Positions 21,983 to 30,124 of a stretch of 40,153 bases of DNA are shown in pieces. This stretch comes from Actinomycetes bacterium (GTDB lineage: Bacteria; Actinomycetota; Actinomycetes; Actinomycetales; Cellulomonadaceae): NCBI GenBank assembly GCA_023432565.1, contig JAEYUL010000135.1, positions 1 through 40,153 of the forward strand, in the 5' to 3' direction. How positions within the stretch are numbered: position 1 is the stretch's first letter; the number at the start of each line of letters is the position of its first letter. The translations under genes and the position numbers were made by a program. The notes under the pieces are model-generated. The model did no database searches, was not told the origin of the DNA, and saw nothing but the letters and a program-made list of their open reading frames with translations.

Positions 21983-24685
21983 CTACAGCTCGCCGACCTT
22001 CTGCAGGTGGCGCATCGCGACCCACCCGATGGGGATGCGGACCCAGTAGGTGACGACGCGGAACAGGATCGCGATCGACGTCGCGACACCGGGGTTGATG
22101 CCGGTCACCGCGGTCAGCGACGCGGCGAGCGCGACCTCGATGGCGCCCATGCCGCCGGGCGTCGGGACCAGTGCGCCCGCGGTGTTCCCGGCGAGGTAGA
22201 CGATGGCGACCTGGATGAGGCTCGCGTGCTGACCGAACGCCTGCAGGCAGGCGTCGAACGCGAGCACGAACCCGAGGGTCATGAGCAGGTTGCCGGCCAC
22301 CGCGACGGCGAGCCGCGACGGCCGCCCGAGGATGTCGACGAGGCGCGGCCAGATCTGCCGCAACGTCGGGCGGATCTTCGCCATCACCCACTGACGCACC
22401 TTCGGCACGAGCAGCGCGGCCCCGACGACGGCCGCGATGAGCGCGATGATCAGCAGCACCTCAGGTGAGACGGGCAGCTGGGACTCCTTGCCGCCCGATC
22501 CCACGGACAGCACGGCGAGCAGCACGATCGTCACGACGAGCTGCGAGACCTGGACCATCGCGACGGTCGCGGCGGCGAGCGACGTGGAGACCCCGCGCTT
22601 GGTCAGCATGCGCAGGTTGAGCGCGGCAGGGCCGATCCCGGCGGGCGCGGCCATCGCCACGTAGTTGGAGGCGGCCTGCACCTCGAGCGTGCGCCACAGC
22701 GGTAGCCGCACGGGGGAGAACGCGGTGAGCGCGAGGGCGGCTCCGACGACGGTGAGCAGGCCGAGCAGGAACGCCACGATCGTCCAGCGCCAGTCGCTGC
22801 TCCCCAGCGCGCTGGTGATCTCGTCGAGGTTGATGCGCGTGACCAGCAGCAGCAGCACGACGATCGGCAGGACGATCGTGATGATCGAGCGCGCACCGAA
22901 CCGCACGAGCTGCTGCGGCTCCACGTCCGCCTCGGGGATGCGCGCGACGATCGCCGAGCGCAGGTCGCTCAGCACCGCCTTGTGCCGGCGCACCTCGGTC
23001 CGGGTGCGCTCCGGCAGGGTGATGCCCTGCAGGAGCGGGCCGATCGCCGCGAGGTCGTCGTCGTCGAGCGAGTCCGCGGCGGACTGCAGCGCCCGGTCCA
23101 CGCCCACCCTCAGGGCGAGCATGGCCAGGAGCTGTGCCAGGTCCATGCGCCGGGCGAGGTCGGAGGACGCGACGTAGCCGTTCTCCCAGCCGACGATCCA
23201 CACCATCGGCGTCCCGACGAGGTGGTCGAGGAGCACGGTGTCGGACGTCAGCGCGCGGTGCGCGATCCCCGCGTCGTGCGCGGTGCGCAGCTGCTCCCAG
23301 ACGGCGCGCAGCGCGTCGTCGGTGATCTCCTCGTCGCTGAGCTCGGTCAGCGGCCGGGCGTTGCCGGGGTGCGCCTGCACCAGGAGCATCGAGTCCTGTG
23401 CCTCGGCGACGCGCAGCAGCGCGGGGGTGCGCACGCCCGCGGCGCGGGCCGCGTAGCTGAGCAGCGCGGTGCGCTCGGCGGTCTGCCGCAGCGACTGCAC
23501 GGAGCGGCCCTCGATCCCACGCAGCCGCACCGAGCGCCACACGCGCGAGACCGTGCTGGCGACCTGCCGGTCGCCGTCGATGACGACGAGGTCGCGGCGC
23601 TCGTCGTCCGAGGTGGTCAGCTCGTACGTGCGGTACCCGGTCGAGCGCACCAGGGCGCGTGCGGCCGCGTCGTCCGGCGCCGGCTGGCGTGCGGTCGAGC
23701 GCAGCCCGTCGCGCGGGGCGTCGGCGCCCGGGTCGCCATCGCCGTCCGCGTCGTCGAGCGGCTCGTCGAGGATGCGCCGCAGACGTACGGGCTCGAACCC
23801 GGCCCGGCGCACGCCGGCGACGAGGCTCGCGCCGTACGCGCGTTCGCTGCGCACGCCCGAGACGTAGCGGACGACGAGCCCGCACAGGCGACCGATCAGC
23901 AGCGCGACCGCGAGGCCGGCGAGGGAGACCTGTGCCGTGACGAGCAGGACCGCGATCGCGAACCAGAGCACGTTCCACGACCACGCGACGGTGCGACGCC
24001 GCTGACGGGGACCGCTCACGGTCAGCAGGCTCGCGAGCATCGAGACGTACACGGGGATGGTGAGCTGCCAGCTCCCGTTGAGCAGCACCGAGAGCCCGCG
24101 GACGAGCTCGGCGGAGCCGAAGGCCTCGACGAGGACGATCACCCCGGCCCCGACGAAGATCGCCAGCACCGCCGCGACGATCGCCTCGATGAGCTGGCGA
24201 CCCAGGCGCCGCACCGTGAGCTCCATGCCGACTGCGAGCGGCACGGCCAGCGTCACGACACCCTCGAGCACCTGCACGGGGACGAACAGGATCTTGCGCA
24301 GCAGCGACGCGAAGCCCTGCACGTCCTCGGCGACGCCGGTGGTGGTGTGCTGCGCGTACGTCGCGAGCAGGATGACGAGCGCGACGCCGAGCGCCGAGAC
24401 GACCGTCCCGATGAGGTCGCTCGGATGGTGCACGCGGACCGTCGGCTGGTCGTCGACGACGATGACGGCGGCCTCGGCCTCCGCGCGCGCCCGCGCGGCG
24501 CGCTCCTCGTCGGGCTCCGGAACGTCGAGACGCCCGGCGCCGGCCTCCCCGCCCGTCTCGCCGTCCGCTGCGGACGCCGATGAGCGTCCAGTACGCGCCG
24601 GGTCCACCGGTCGCGGGGTCACCAGGTCGTCCGCCGGACCAGCGGGTCGCGGCGACGCCGACCCCGCCGACCTCCGTGCAGACAT
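21983..24685 (-). CDS. Flippase-like membrane protein (UPF0104/LPG-synthase TM fold) with embedded degenerate kinase domain
   Basis: A 900-aa protein. After a disordered N-terminus (1-85) come several membrane helices (about 90-290) and a soluble domain (about 300-600). The C-terminal half is a lysylphosphatidylglycerol-synthase-type membrane domain (about 610-895) with TPGGMGAIEVALAASLTAVT, the family signature. The soluble domain resembles aminoglycoside-kinase/RIO-like folds, but the catalytic HxD loop reads AHRALTSDTVLL and the metal motif reads VGWENG. The key aspartates appear lost, so it may be a pseudokinase. The family is thought to move lipids or lipid-linked substrates; the substrate here is unknown. 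The ATG at 24685 has no good ribosome site, so the start is uncertain. Divergent from the HdeD-like gene. Confidence 0.82.
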   Translation of the reverse strand: MSARRSAGSASPRPAGPADDLVTPRPVDPARTGRSSASAADGETGGEAGAGRLDVPEPDEERAARARAEAEAAVIVVDDQPTVRVHHPSDLIGTVVSALGVALVILLATYAQHTTTGVAEDVQGFASLLRKILFVPVQVLEGVVTLAVPLAVGMELTVRRLGRQLIEAIVAAVLAIFVGAGVIVLVEAFGSAELVRGLSVLLNGSWQLTIPVYVSMLASLLTVSGPRQRRRTVAWSWNVLWFAIAVLLVTAQVSLAGLAVALLIGRLCGLVVRYVSGVRSERAYGASLVAGVRRAGFEPVRLRRILDEPLDDADGDGDPGADAPRDGLRSTARQPAPDDAAARALVRSTGYRTYELTTSDDERRDLVVIDGDRQVASTVSRVWRSVRLRGIEGRSVQSLRQTAERTALLSYAARAAGVRTPALLRVAEAQDSMLLVQAHPGNARPLTELSDEEITDDALRAVWEQLRTAHDAGIAHRALTSDTVLLDHLVGTPMVWIVGWENGYVASSDLARRMDLAQLLAMLALRVGVDRALQSAADSLDDDDLAAIGPLLQGITLPERTRTEVRRHKAVLSDLRSAIVARIPEADVEPQQLVRFGARSIITIVLPIVVLLLLVTRINLDEITSALGSSDWRWTIVAFLLGLLTVVGAALALTAFSPVRLPLWRTLEVQAASNYVAMAAPAGIGPAALNLRMLTKRGVSTSLAAATVAMVQVSQLVVTIVLLAVLSVGSGGKESQLPVSPEVLLIIALIAAVVGAALLVPKVRQWVMAKIRPTLRQIWPRLVDILGRPSRLAVAVAGNLLMTLGFVLAFDACLQAFGQHASLIQVAIVYLAGNTAGALVPTPGGMGAIEVALAASLTAVTGINPGVATSIAILFRVVTYWVRIPIGWVAMRHLQKVGEL

Positions 24686-24787
24686 AGCGGCGAGTCTAGG
24701 CGGCGCGCTCGTCCGACGACGGGCGGTCGCCTTGACCGGGACGCGCGGACGGGGCCGCTCGGGCCGATCACGTCCGTGCGTGACGCC

Positions 24788-24820
24788 CGTCCACGGCACG
24801 TCCAGGGCACGTCCACGGCA
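24788..24820. repeat. 11-bp unit repeated three times
   Basis: Three adjacent copies of cgtccacggca (the middle one with one change) lie in the 240-bp gap between divergent genes. The unit equals about one helical turn, so an operator role is possible. A TAGCGT -10-like box for the rightward gene lies near 24876-24881. Confidence 0.75.
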
Positions 24821-24925
24821 CGGCACGACCGGCGCGCCGGTGCCGTCTTCGTCGGGTTCATCCCGGTCCGTGGCGCTAGCGTTCACGCAAGGGCCGCGTC
24901 CGAGCGGCGCGGACGGGAGGCGATC

Positions 24926-25498
24926 GTGAGCGACACCCTCGACAAGGTCCTCGGCCAGGAGCTGCGCACGACCTGGTGGCTGCCCGTGCTGCGCGGCTTC
25001 CTGCTCCTGGCGCTCGGCCTGCTCATGCTGCTGCACCCGCTGGAGACGCTCACGGCGATCACGTGGGTCGTCGGGATCTTCGCGCTGGTCGACGGCGCCC
25101 TGATCGTCGTGCAGGCCCTCGTCGAGCACCGCAAGGGCGCGATGTGGTGGCAGCTGCTGGGCGGCATCCTCGTCGTCGCGCTCGGCGTCGTCGTGATCTC
25201 CTGGCCCGCGCCCACCGTGCTCGTGCTGTTCTACGCGGTGACGGTGTGGGTCCTCGCGGTCGGGGTCGTGGGCGTCGTCGCCGCGATCCTGCTGCACCGG
25301 CGCGGCGACTACTCGTGGTTCGGCGCCCTCGCGATCGGTCTGGTCAACCTCGTGATCGGCGTGCTGCTGGCGTTCAACCCGCAGACCTCGCTGTCGGTCG
25401 TCATGGTGCTGTTCGGTGTGTTCGCCCTGGTGGTCGGCGTGCTGCTGCTGGTCAGCGGGTTCGCGGCACGGTCCCTGGGACGTGAGCTGGGCCGCTAG
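24926..25498 (+). CDS. HdeD-like membrane protein
   Basis: A 190-aa integral membrane protein with six helices arranged as three two-helix repeats, the pattern of the HdeD/DUF308 family (acid-resistance protein in Escherichia coli). Segments include WWLPVLRGFLLLALGLLML, VLVLFYAVTVW and VVMVLFGVFALVVGVLLL. The GTG at 24926 follows GGGAGG. Its role in acid resistance is unproven in actinobacteria. A methionine aminopeptidase gene follows 78 bp later. Confidence 0.87.
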   Translation: MSDTLDKVLGQELRTTWWLPVLRGFLLLALGLLMLLHPLETLTAITWVVGIFALVDGALIVVQALVEHRKGAMWWQLLGGILVVALGVVVISWPAPTVLVLFYAVTVWVLAVGVVGVVAAILLHRRGDYSWFGALAIGLVNLVIGVLLAFNPQTSLSVVMVLFGVFALVVGVLLLVSGFAARSLGRELGR

Positions 25499-25576
25499 GC
25501 CTCGGCGGCGCGCCCGCTACTGTTCTCGTTGCCGTGTGAGCGGCACGACGGTCTCCGCTGCGAACGGTCTGCGCCC

Positions 25577-26347
25577 ATGATCGAGGTCCTCAGCCCTGCC
25601 GAGCTGCTGCGCGCCCGGGACAGCGGGGCGCTGGTCGGCGAGATCCTGCAGACGCTGCGGGAACGCGCGGCGCCCGGCACGAACCTCCTGGAGATCGACC
25701 GGTGGGCGAGGTCGATGATCGAGCGCGCCGGCGCCGACTCCTGCTACGTCGACTACGCGCCCAGCTTCGGGCGGGGCCCGTTCGGCCACTATATCTGCAC
25801 GTCGGTGAACGACGCGGTGCTGCACGGGCTGCCGCACGACTACACGCTGGCCGACGGCGACCTGCTGACGCTCGACCTCGCGGTCTCGCTGCGCGGGATC
25901 GCGGCGGACTCGGCCGTGAGCTTCGTCGTGGGCAGGTCGCAGCCCGCCGACAGCGTCGCGCTGATCGACGCCACGCGACTCGCGCTCGAGGCGGGGATCG
26001 CCGCGGCGGGGCCGGGCGCCCGGGTCGGTGACGTGTCGCACGCGATCGGTTCCGTCCTCACCGCGGCGGGGTACCTGGTCAACACCGACTTCGGCGGGCA
26101 CGGCATCGGCTCGACCATGCACCAGGATCCGCACGTGCCGAACCTCGGCCGGCCCGGACGAGGCTTCCCGCTGCGCGCGGGGATGCTGCTCGCGCTCGAG
26201 CCGTGGGTCATGCAGGACACCGACGAGCTCGTGACGGACCCCGACGGCTGGACGCTGCGCAGCGCGACCGGTTGTCGCACCGCGCACAGCGAGCACACGG
26301 TCGCGATCACCGACGACGGCGCTCAGGTCCTGACGCTGCCGCGCTGA
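25577..26347 (+). CDS. map: Type I methionine aminopeptidase
   Basis: A 256-aa enzyme that removes the initiator methionine from new proteins. The catalytic and metal-binding residues are all present: His83 (VLHGLP), Asp100, Asp111, His175 (GGHGIG), Glu208 and Glu239. There is no N-terminal zinc finger. It is away from the ribosomal-protein/adk context where the main map gene usually sits, so it may be a second copy. Start is the ATG at 25577 with no strong ribosome site. It converges with a CPBP gene. Confidence 0.93.
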   Translation: MIEVLSPAELLRARDSGALVGEILQTLRERAAPGTNLLEIDRWARSMIERAGADSCYVDYAPSFGRGPFGHYICTSVNDAVLHGLPHDYTLADGDLLTLDLAVSLRGIAADSAVSFVVGRSQPADSVALIDATRLALEAGIAAAGPGARVGDVSHAIGSVLTAAGYLVNTDFGGHGIGSTMHQDPHVPNLGRPGRGFPLRAGMLLALEPWVMQDTDELVTDPDGWTLRSATGCRTAHSEHTVAITDDGAQVLTLPR

Positions 26348-26381
26348 GGCGCCGCCCGCCGGCGGCCGCGGGGCGCGAGGG

Positions 26382-27197
26382 TCAGTCCAGACCGAGCGCC
26401 GCGAGCCAGTCCTCGGGCACGAGCGCGTAGCCGACGAACACCACGAGGTCCATGACGGTGTGCGCCACGACGAGCGGCATGACCCGGCGGCTGCGCCGGT
26501 AGTACTCGGCGAACACCAGGCCCATGACGACGTTGCCGAGGAAGGGCCCCCAGCCCTGGTACAGGTGGTACGAGCCGCGCAGGAGCGCGCTGGTCACCAC
26601 GATCACCGGCGGGCTCCACCGCAGGTCGCGCAGCCGTTCCATGAGGTAGCCGACCGCGACGACCTCCTCGAGGAGCGCGTTCTTCAGCGCGAGCGCGACG
26701 AGCAGCGGGATCGTCCACCAGTGGTCGTCGATCGTCGTCGGCTGGACCTGGACCGTGATGCCGATCGCGCGGCCGATCGCGTACAGACCCAGGCCCGGCA
26801 CGCCGATGAGGGCCGCGAGCCCGACGCCGATCCCGAGGTCGCGCCCCGGGCGGGCGAACGTCAGCCCGATCCGCCGGGTGGCCGAGCGGCCGTTGGCGGA
26901 CAGCAGGTAGAGCGCGAGAGCGACGGGGATGAGGGCGAAGCCGATGGCGAGGACCTGGTAGATGACGTCGAGCCAGGGCCGAGGGTTGAGGGGCGCGTTG
27001 ATGGTCGTGCTCTGGTCGGCCAGCGGCGGGCCGGCCGTCAGGCGGTCGAGCATCGTGACCAGGGCGTAGACCCCGGACCGGCCGAGCGAGAGCCCGAGGA
27101 CGATCCAGATCTCGACGGTGAGCCGGCGCCGCTGCGCGCGCTCCCCGGGCGGCGGCGCGCCGCCGCCCCGCGCCTCCTCGTCGTGCTCGTCCCTCAT
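26382..27197 (-). CDS. CPBP-family intramembrane protease
   Basis: A 271-aa membrane protein with about eight helices after a charged N-terminus. Conserved ABI/CPBP motifs are present: EEVVAVGYL (motif 1), GSYHLYQGWG with its His (motif 2) and VVAHTVMDLV (motif 3). The Arg that usually ends motif 1 (EExxxR) is missing here. Activity is therefore likely but not certain. In bacteria these proteins can act in immunity to peptides or in membrane protein processing. The ATG at 27197 is 118 bp from a divergent operon. Confidence 0.85.
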   Translation of the reverse strand: MRDEHDEEARGGGAPPPGERAQRRRLTVEIWIVLGLSLGRSGVYALVTMLDRLTAGPPLADQSTTINAPLNPRPWLDVIYQVLAIGFALIPVALALYLLSANGRSATRRIGLTFARPGRDLGIGVGLAALIGVPGLGLYAIGRAIGITVQVQPTTIDDHWWTIPLLVALALKNALLEEVVAVGYLMERLRDLRWSPPVIVVTSALLRGSYHLYQGWGPFLGNVVMGLVFAEYYRRSRRVMPLVVAHTVMDLVVFVGYALVPEDWLAALGLD

Positions 27198-27255
27198 GGC
27201 GGCACGGTAGCCGCCGCGGGCGCGAAAGGGGGGTTGTGCGATCTGTCCGGTCGGG

Positions 27256-27280
27256 CGCAAACTGGTTTGCGAGACAAACC
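27256..27280. promoter_or_regulatory. Inverted-repeat operator ahead of the ABC operon
   Basis: CGCAAAC-TG-GTTTGCG (27256-27271) is a perfect palindrome, and its right half pairs again with CAAACC at 27275-27280 (GGTTTG-5-CAAACC). Three half-sites overlap 35 bp before the ATG of the first gene. The winged-helix regulator in the operon is the likely binder. Confidence 0.6.
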
Positions 27281-27314
27281 GGGACGAACTACCGACTCGT
27301 GCAAGGGGGAGCAC

Positions 27315-27938
27315 ATGGACGACGACGACACGGCAGTGCCGGCCCCGGGCGACGCACTCGCGATCATCGCCGGGCAACGCGCGGCAGCGGCGCGCGCCTA
27401 CCCGTCCGCCGCGCTGCTGTTCGGGCTCTGGGGTGCGGTCTGGCTGGTCGGCTACGGGCTGCTGTGGCTGACCGCGCTCGACGACGGCGCCCCGACGGTC
27501 TGGGCCGCCGTCGCCGCGGGCGTCGGCACCGTCACGGCGATGGTCGTCACCGCCTGGCACATGGTCGTGCGGACGCACGGCATCCGGGGCCGCAGCGCGG
27601 TCCAGGGCGCGATGTACGGCTGGGCGTGGTTCGTCGGCTTCCTCGCCCAGGGCGTGATCGTCTCGGCCCTCGCGCACGCCGGTGCGACGCCCGTGGTCAT
27701 CAGCATCGCGGCCAACGCGATGGCCACCATGGTCGTCGGCCTGCTCTACCTCGCCGGCGGCGTGCTGTGGGAGTCCGCCCCGATGTACGCACTCGGTGCG
27801 TGGGTGCTGCTGACCGGCGCCTTCGGCTCCTTCGCAGGCATCCCCGGCTCGTACGGCGTGCTCGCCTTCGCGGGCGGCGGCGGGATGGTCGTCGCGGCCC
27901 TGCTCCTGCAGGCGCGCCGGGGCGCCCGCCGTGCCTGA
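27315..27938 (+). CDS. Six-helix membrane protein of unknown function
   Basis: Not recognised by name. A 207-aa integral membrane protein with about six helices (LLFGLWGAVWLVGYGLLWL, VWAAVAAGVGTVTAMVV and others) after an acidic start MDDDDTAVPAPG. It is the first gene of a four-gene overlapping operon with a winged-helix regulator and an ABC exporter. AAGGGGGAG precedes the ATG. It probably acts with the regulator or transporter, for example in signal detection. Confidence 0.8.
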   Translation: MDDDDTAVPAPGDALAIIAGQRAAAARAYPSAALLFGLWGAVWLVGYGLLWLTALDDGAPTVWAAVAAGVGTVTAMVVTAWHMVVRTHGIRGRSAVQGAMYGWAWFVGFLAQGVIVSALAHAGATPVVISIAANAMATMVVGLLYLAGGVLWESAPMYALGAWVLLTGAFGSFAGIPGSYGVLAFAGGGGMVVAALLLQARRGARRA

Positions 27939-28233
27939 CGACGAGCTCGACCCCGTGATCCACGCCCAGGCCCGGCTGCGCGTGGTCGCCACGCTCGCCG
28001 CGCTCGGCGAGGGCGACCGGATCGCGTTCCCACGGCTACGCCGCCTGCTCGACATGACGGCGGGCAACCTCTCGACCCACCTGCGACGCCTCGAGGAGGC
28101 GGACTACGTGAACATCACCAAGACCTACGAGGGCAGGTCCCCCGCGACCTACGTGGCCCTGACACCCACCGGACGCCTCGCGTTCGACCGGTACTCGCGC
28201 CGCCTGCGCGAGCTGCTCGGGAACGCGCGATGA
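27931..28233 (+). CDS. Winged-helix transcriptional regulator (HTH_34/MarR-like)
   Basis: A 100-aa DNA-binding protein with one winged helix: LRRLLDMTAGNLSTHLRRLE is the helix-turn-helix, followed by the wing ITKTYEGRSPATYVALTPTG. This is the PF13601 type, usually a local repressor of transporter operons. Its GTG start overlaps the membrane gene by 8 nt, and its stop overlaps the ATPase start (ATGA). The inverted repeats at 27256-27280 are the likely operator. Confidence 0.9.
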   Translation: MPDDELDPVIHAQARLRVVATLAALGEGDRIAFPRLRRLLDMTAGNLSTHLRRLEEADYVNITKTYEGRSPATYVALTPTGRLAFDRYSRRLRELLGNAR

Positions 28234-29291
28234 GCGCCCTGGAGGCCACCGCGCACCGTGTGGCCGGCCCCGTGATCGAGCTCGACGCCGTCACCCGCCG
28301 GTTCGGGCACGTCGTCGCGCTGGACGACGTGTCGCTCACCGTCGGTGAGGGTGAGCTCGTCGGCCTGCTCGGGCCCAACGGTGCGGGCAAGACGACGCTG
28401 CTCAGCCTCGTCAACGGGCTGCGCAAGGCGGACTCCGGCACGGTCCGCCTGTTCGGCGGCGACCCGCGCGCCGCGGCCTCGAGGCTCGCGCTCGGCACCA
28501 CCCCGCAGGAGACCGGGCTCCCGTCGACCCTGCGCGTGCGCGAGGTCGTCGAGCTGGTCGCGGGCCACTACCCGTCGCCGATGCCGACAGCCGAGGTCCT
28601 GGACCGGTTCGGGCTCGGCGACCTGCAGCGCCGGCAGACGGGTGCGCTGTCCGGCGGGCAGAAGAGACGCCTCGCCGTCGCGCTCGCGCTCGTCGGCAGG
28701 CCGCGACTGGTGCTGCTCGACGAGCCCACGACCGGGCTCGACGTCGAGGCACGGCACGTGCTGTGGCAGGCGCTGCGGGACTACCACGCCGACGGGGCGA
28801 CCGTCGTGCTCACCAGCCACTACCTCGAGGAGGTCGAGGCGCTCGCGCACCGCGTGGTCGTCGTCGGCGAGGGCCGCGTGCTCGCCGACGGCACCCTCGC
28901 GCAGATCCTGACGATCGTGGCGCGCCGCCGTGTCCTGCTCACCGTCCCCGCGACCGCGCAGGACGTGGTGCGCGCGCTGCCGGGCGTCGAGGTGGTCGAC
29001 GCGCAGCGGGTCGAGCCCCGTGGCTCGAGCGCGGGTGGGCACGGCGTGGCCTCCGACGAGCTGCGGCTCACGCTGCTGGCCGCGGACGCCGACCACCTCG
29101 TGCGCGCGCTCGTCGCGGCCGGCGCGCCGTTCCGCGACCTCGAGGTGCGAGGCGCGTCGCTCGAGGAGGCCTTCCTCGCGCTCACCGCCGCACCGCTCGA
29201 GGCGCACGTCCCGCACCAGGACCACCCGCACGACGAGACCTCGGCCCACCCGGTCCCTGGCCTCGTGCCCGCGACCGAGGGGGAACGATGA
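28230..29291 (+). CDS. ABC transporter ATP-binding protein
   Basis: A 353-aa ATPase. Walker A is GPNGAGKTT, the signature is LSGGQKRRLAVALALVG, and Walker B is LVLLDEPTTGLD. The fold matches DrrA/CcmA-type export ATPases. The C-terminal 130 residues form an accessory domain typical of this group and end in a His/Asp-rich tail. It pairs with the overlapping permease downstream (ATGA overlap). Substrate unknown; antibiotic or peptide export is possible. Confidence 0.93.
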   Translation: MSALEATAHRVAGPVIELDAVTRRFGHVVALDDVSLTVGEGELVGLLGPNGAGKTTLLSLVNGLRKADSGTVRLFGGDPRAAASRLALGTTPQETGLPSTLRVREVVELVAGHYPSPMPTAEVLDRFGLGDLQRRQTGALSGGQKRRLAVALALVGRPRLVLLDEPTTGLDVEARHVLWQALRDYHADGATVVLTSHYLEEVEALAHRVVVVGEGRVLADGTLAQILTIVARRRVLLTVPATAQDVVRALPGVEVVDAQRVEPRGSSAGGHGVASDELRLTLLAADADHLVRALVAAGAPFRDLEVRGASLEEAFLALTAAPLEAHVPHQDHPHDETSAHPVPGLVPATEGER

Positions 29292-30097
29292 CCGCCACCA
29301 CGACCACAGCCCCTGTCCCGGGCGCGCCCCGCACCGCGCGACCACAGCCGTTCTGGCGCCTGGCCGTCCTGCACGCGCGGCTCGGGTTCCTCGAGACGGT
29401 GCGCATCCCGATCGCGGTGCTGGGCAACCTGCTGTTCCCGGCGCTCGCACTGCTGTTCTTCGTCGTCCCGCAGCCGGCGGTCGCGGACGACCCGGTCGCG
29501 GCCACCGTCGCGGTCGCTCAGCTCGGCACCTTCGCGATCATGTCGACGTGCCTGTTCTCGTTCGGCGCGGGCGTGGCCGAGGACCGCGCGCAGCCGTTCG
29601 ACCCGTACCTGCGCACGCTGCCCGCCGGGCCGGGACCGCGCCTGACCGGCCGGGTCCTCAACGGGCTGCTGTGGTCGTACTGCGCGCTCGTGCCGGTCGT
29701 GGCGATCGGCTGGCTGCTGACCGCGGCAGCGCTCGACTGGGTGCAGGCCGGCCAGGCGCTGCTGCTCGTCATCGGCGCGGCGGTGCCCTTCCTGCTGCTC
29801 GGGCTCGCGATCGGGTACCGCCTGTCGTCCAAGGCCGCGATCGCGGTCGTGCAGGCCGTGCTGTTCCCGCTTGCGTTCGCCGGTGGGCTGTTCATGCCGC
29901 CCGAGGTGTTCCCACACTGGCTCGACCTCTTCTCGCGCTCCCTGCCGTCGCGTGCCGTGCGCGACCTCGTCGTGCAGGTCACCGCGGGCGTCGAGGCCTA
30001 CCCGCTCGCGCTGCCCGTGCTGCTCGCGTGGACCGCGCTCTTCGCGGCGCTCGCGGCTCTCGCCTACCGGTCCGACGAGGGCCGGCGCTTCCGCTGA
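29288..30097 (+). CDS. ABC-2 type permease
   Basis: A 269-aa membrane protein with six helices in the ABC-2 arrangement. It has an amphipathic entry around residues 20-45 (FWRLAVLHARLGFLETVRIP) and the LFMPPEVFPHWL loop before the last helices, common in DrrB-like exporters. It forms the membrane half of the transporter with the ATPase upstream. The start overlaps the preceding stop. It converges with copA, with 27 bp between the stops. Confidence 0.9.
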   Translation: MTATTTTAPVPGAPRTARPQPFWRLAVLHARLGFLETVRIPIAVLGNLLFPALALLFFVVPQPAVADDPVAATVAVAQLGTFAIMSTCLFSFGAGVAEDRAQPFDPYLRTLPAGPGPRLTGRVLNGLLWSYCALVPVVAIGWLLTAAALDWVQAGQALLLVIGAAVPFLLLGLAIGYRLSSKAAIAVVQAVLFPLAFAGGLFMPPEVFPHWLDLFSRSLPSRAVRDLVVQVTAGVEAYPLALPVLLAWTALFAALAALAYRSDEGRRFR

Positions 30098-30124
30098 GCA
30101 CGGCCCAGCGCAAGCGCCGACCGC

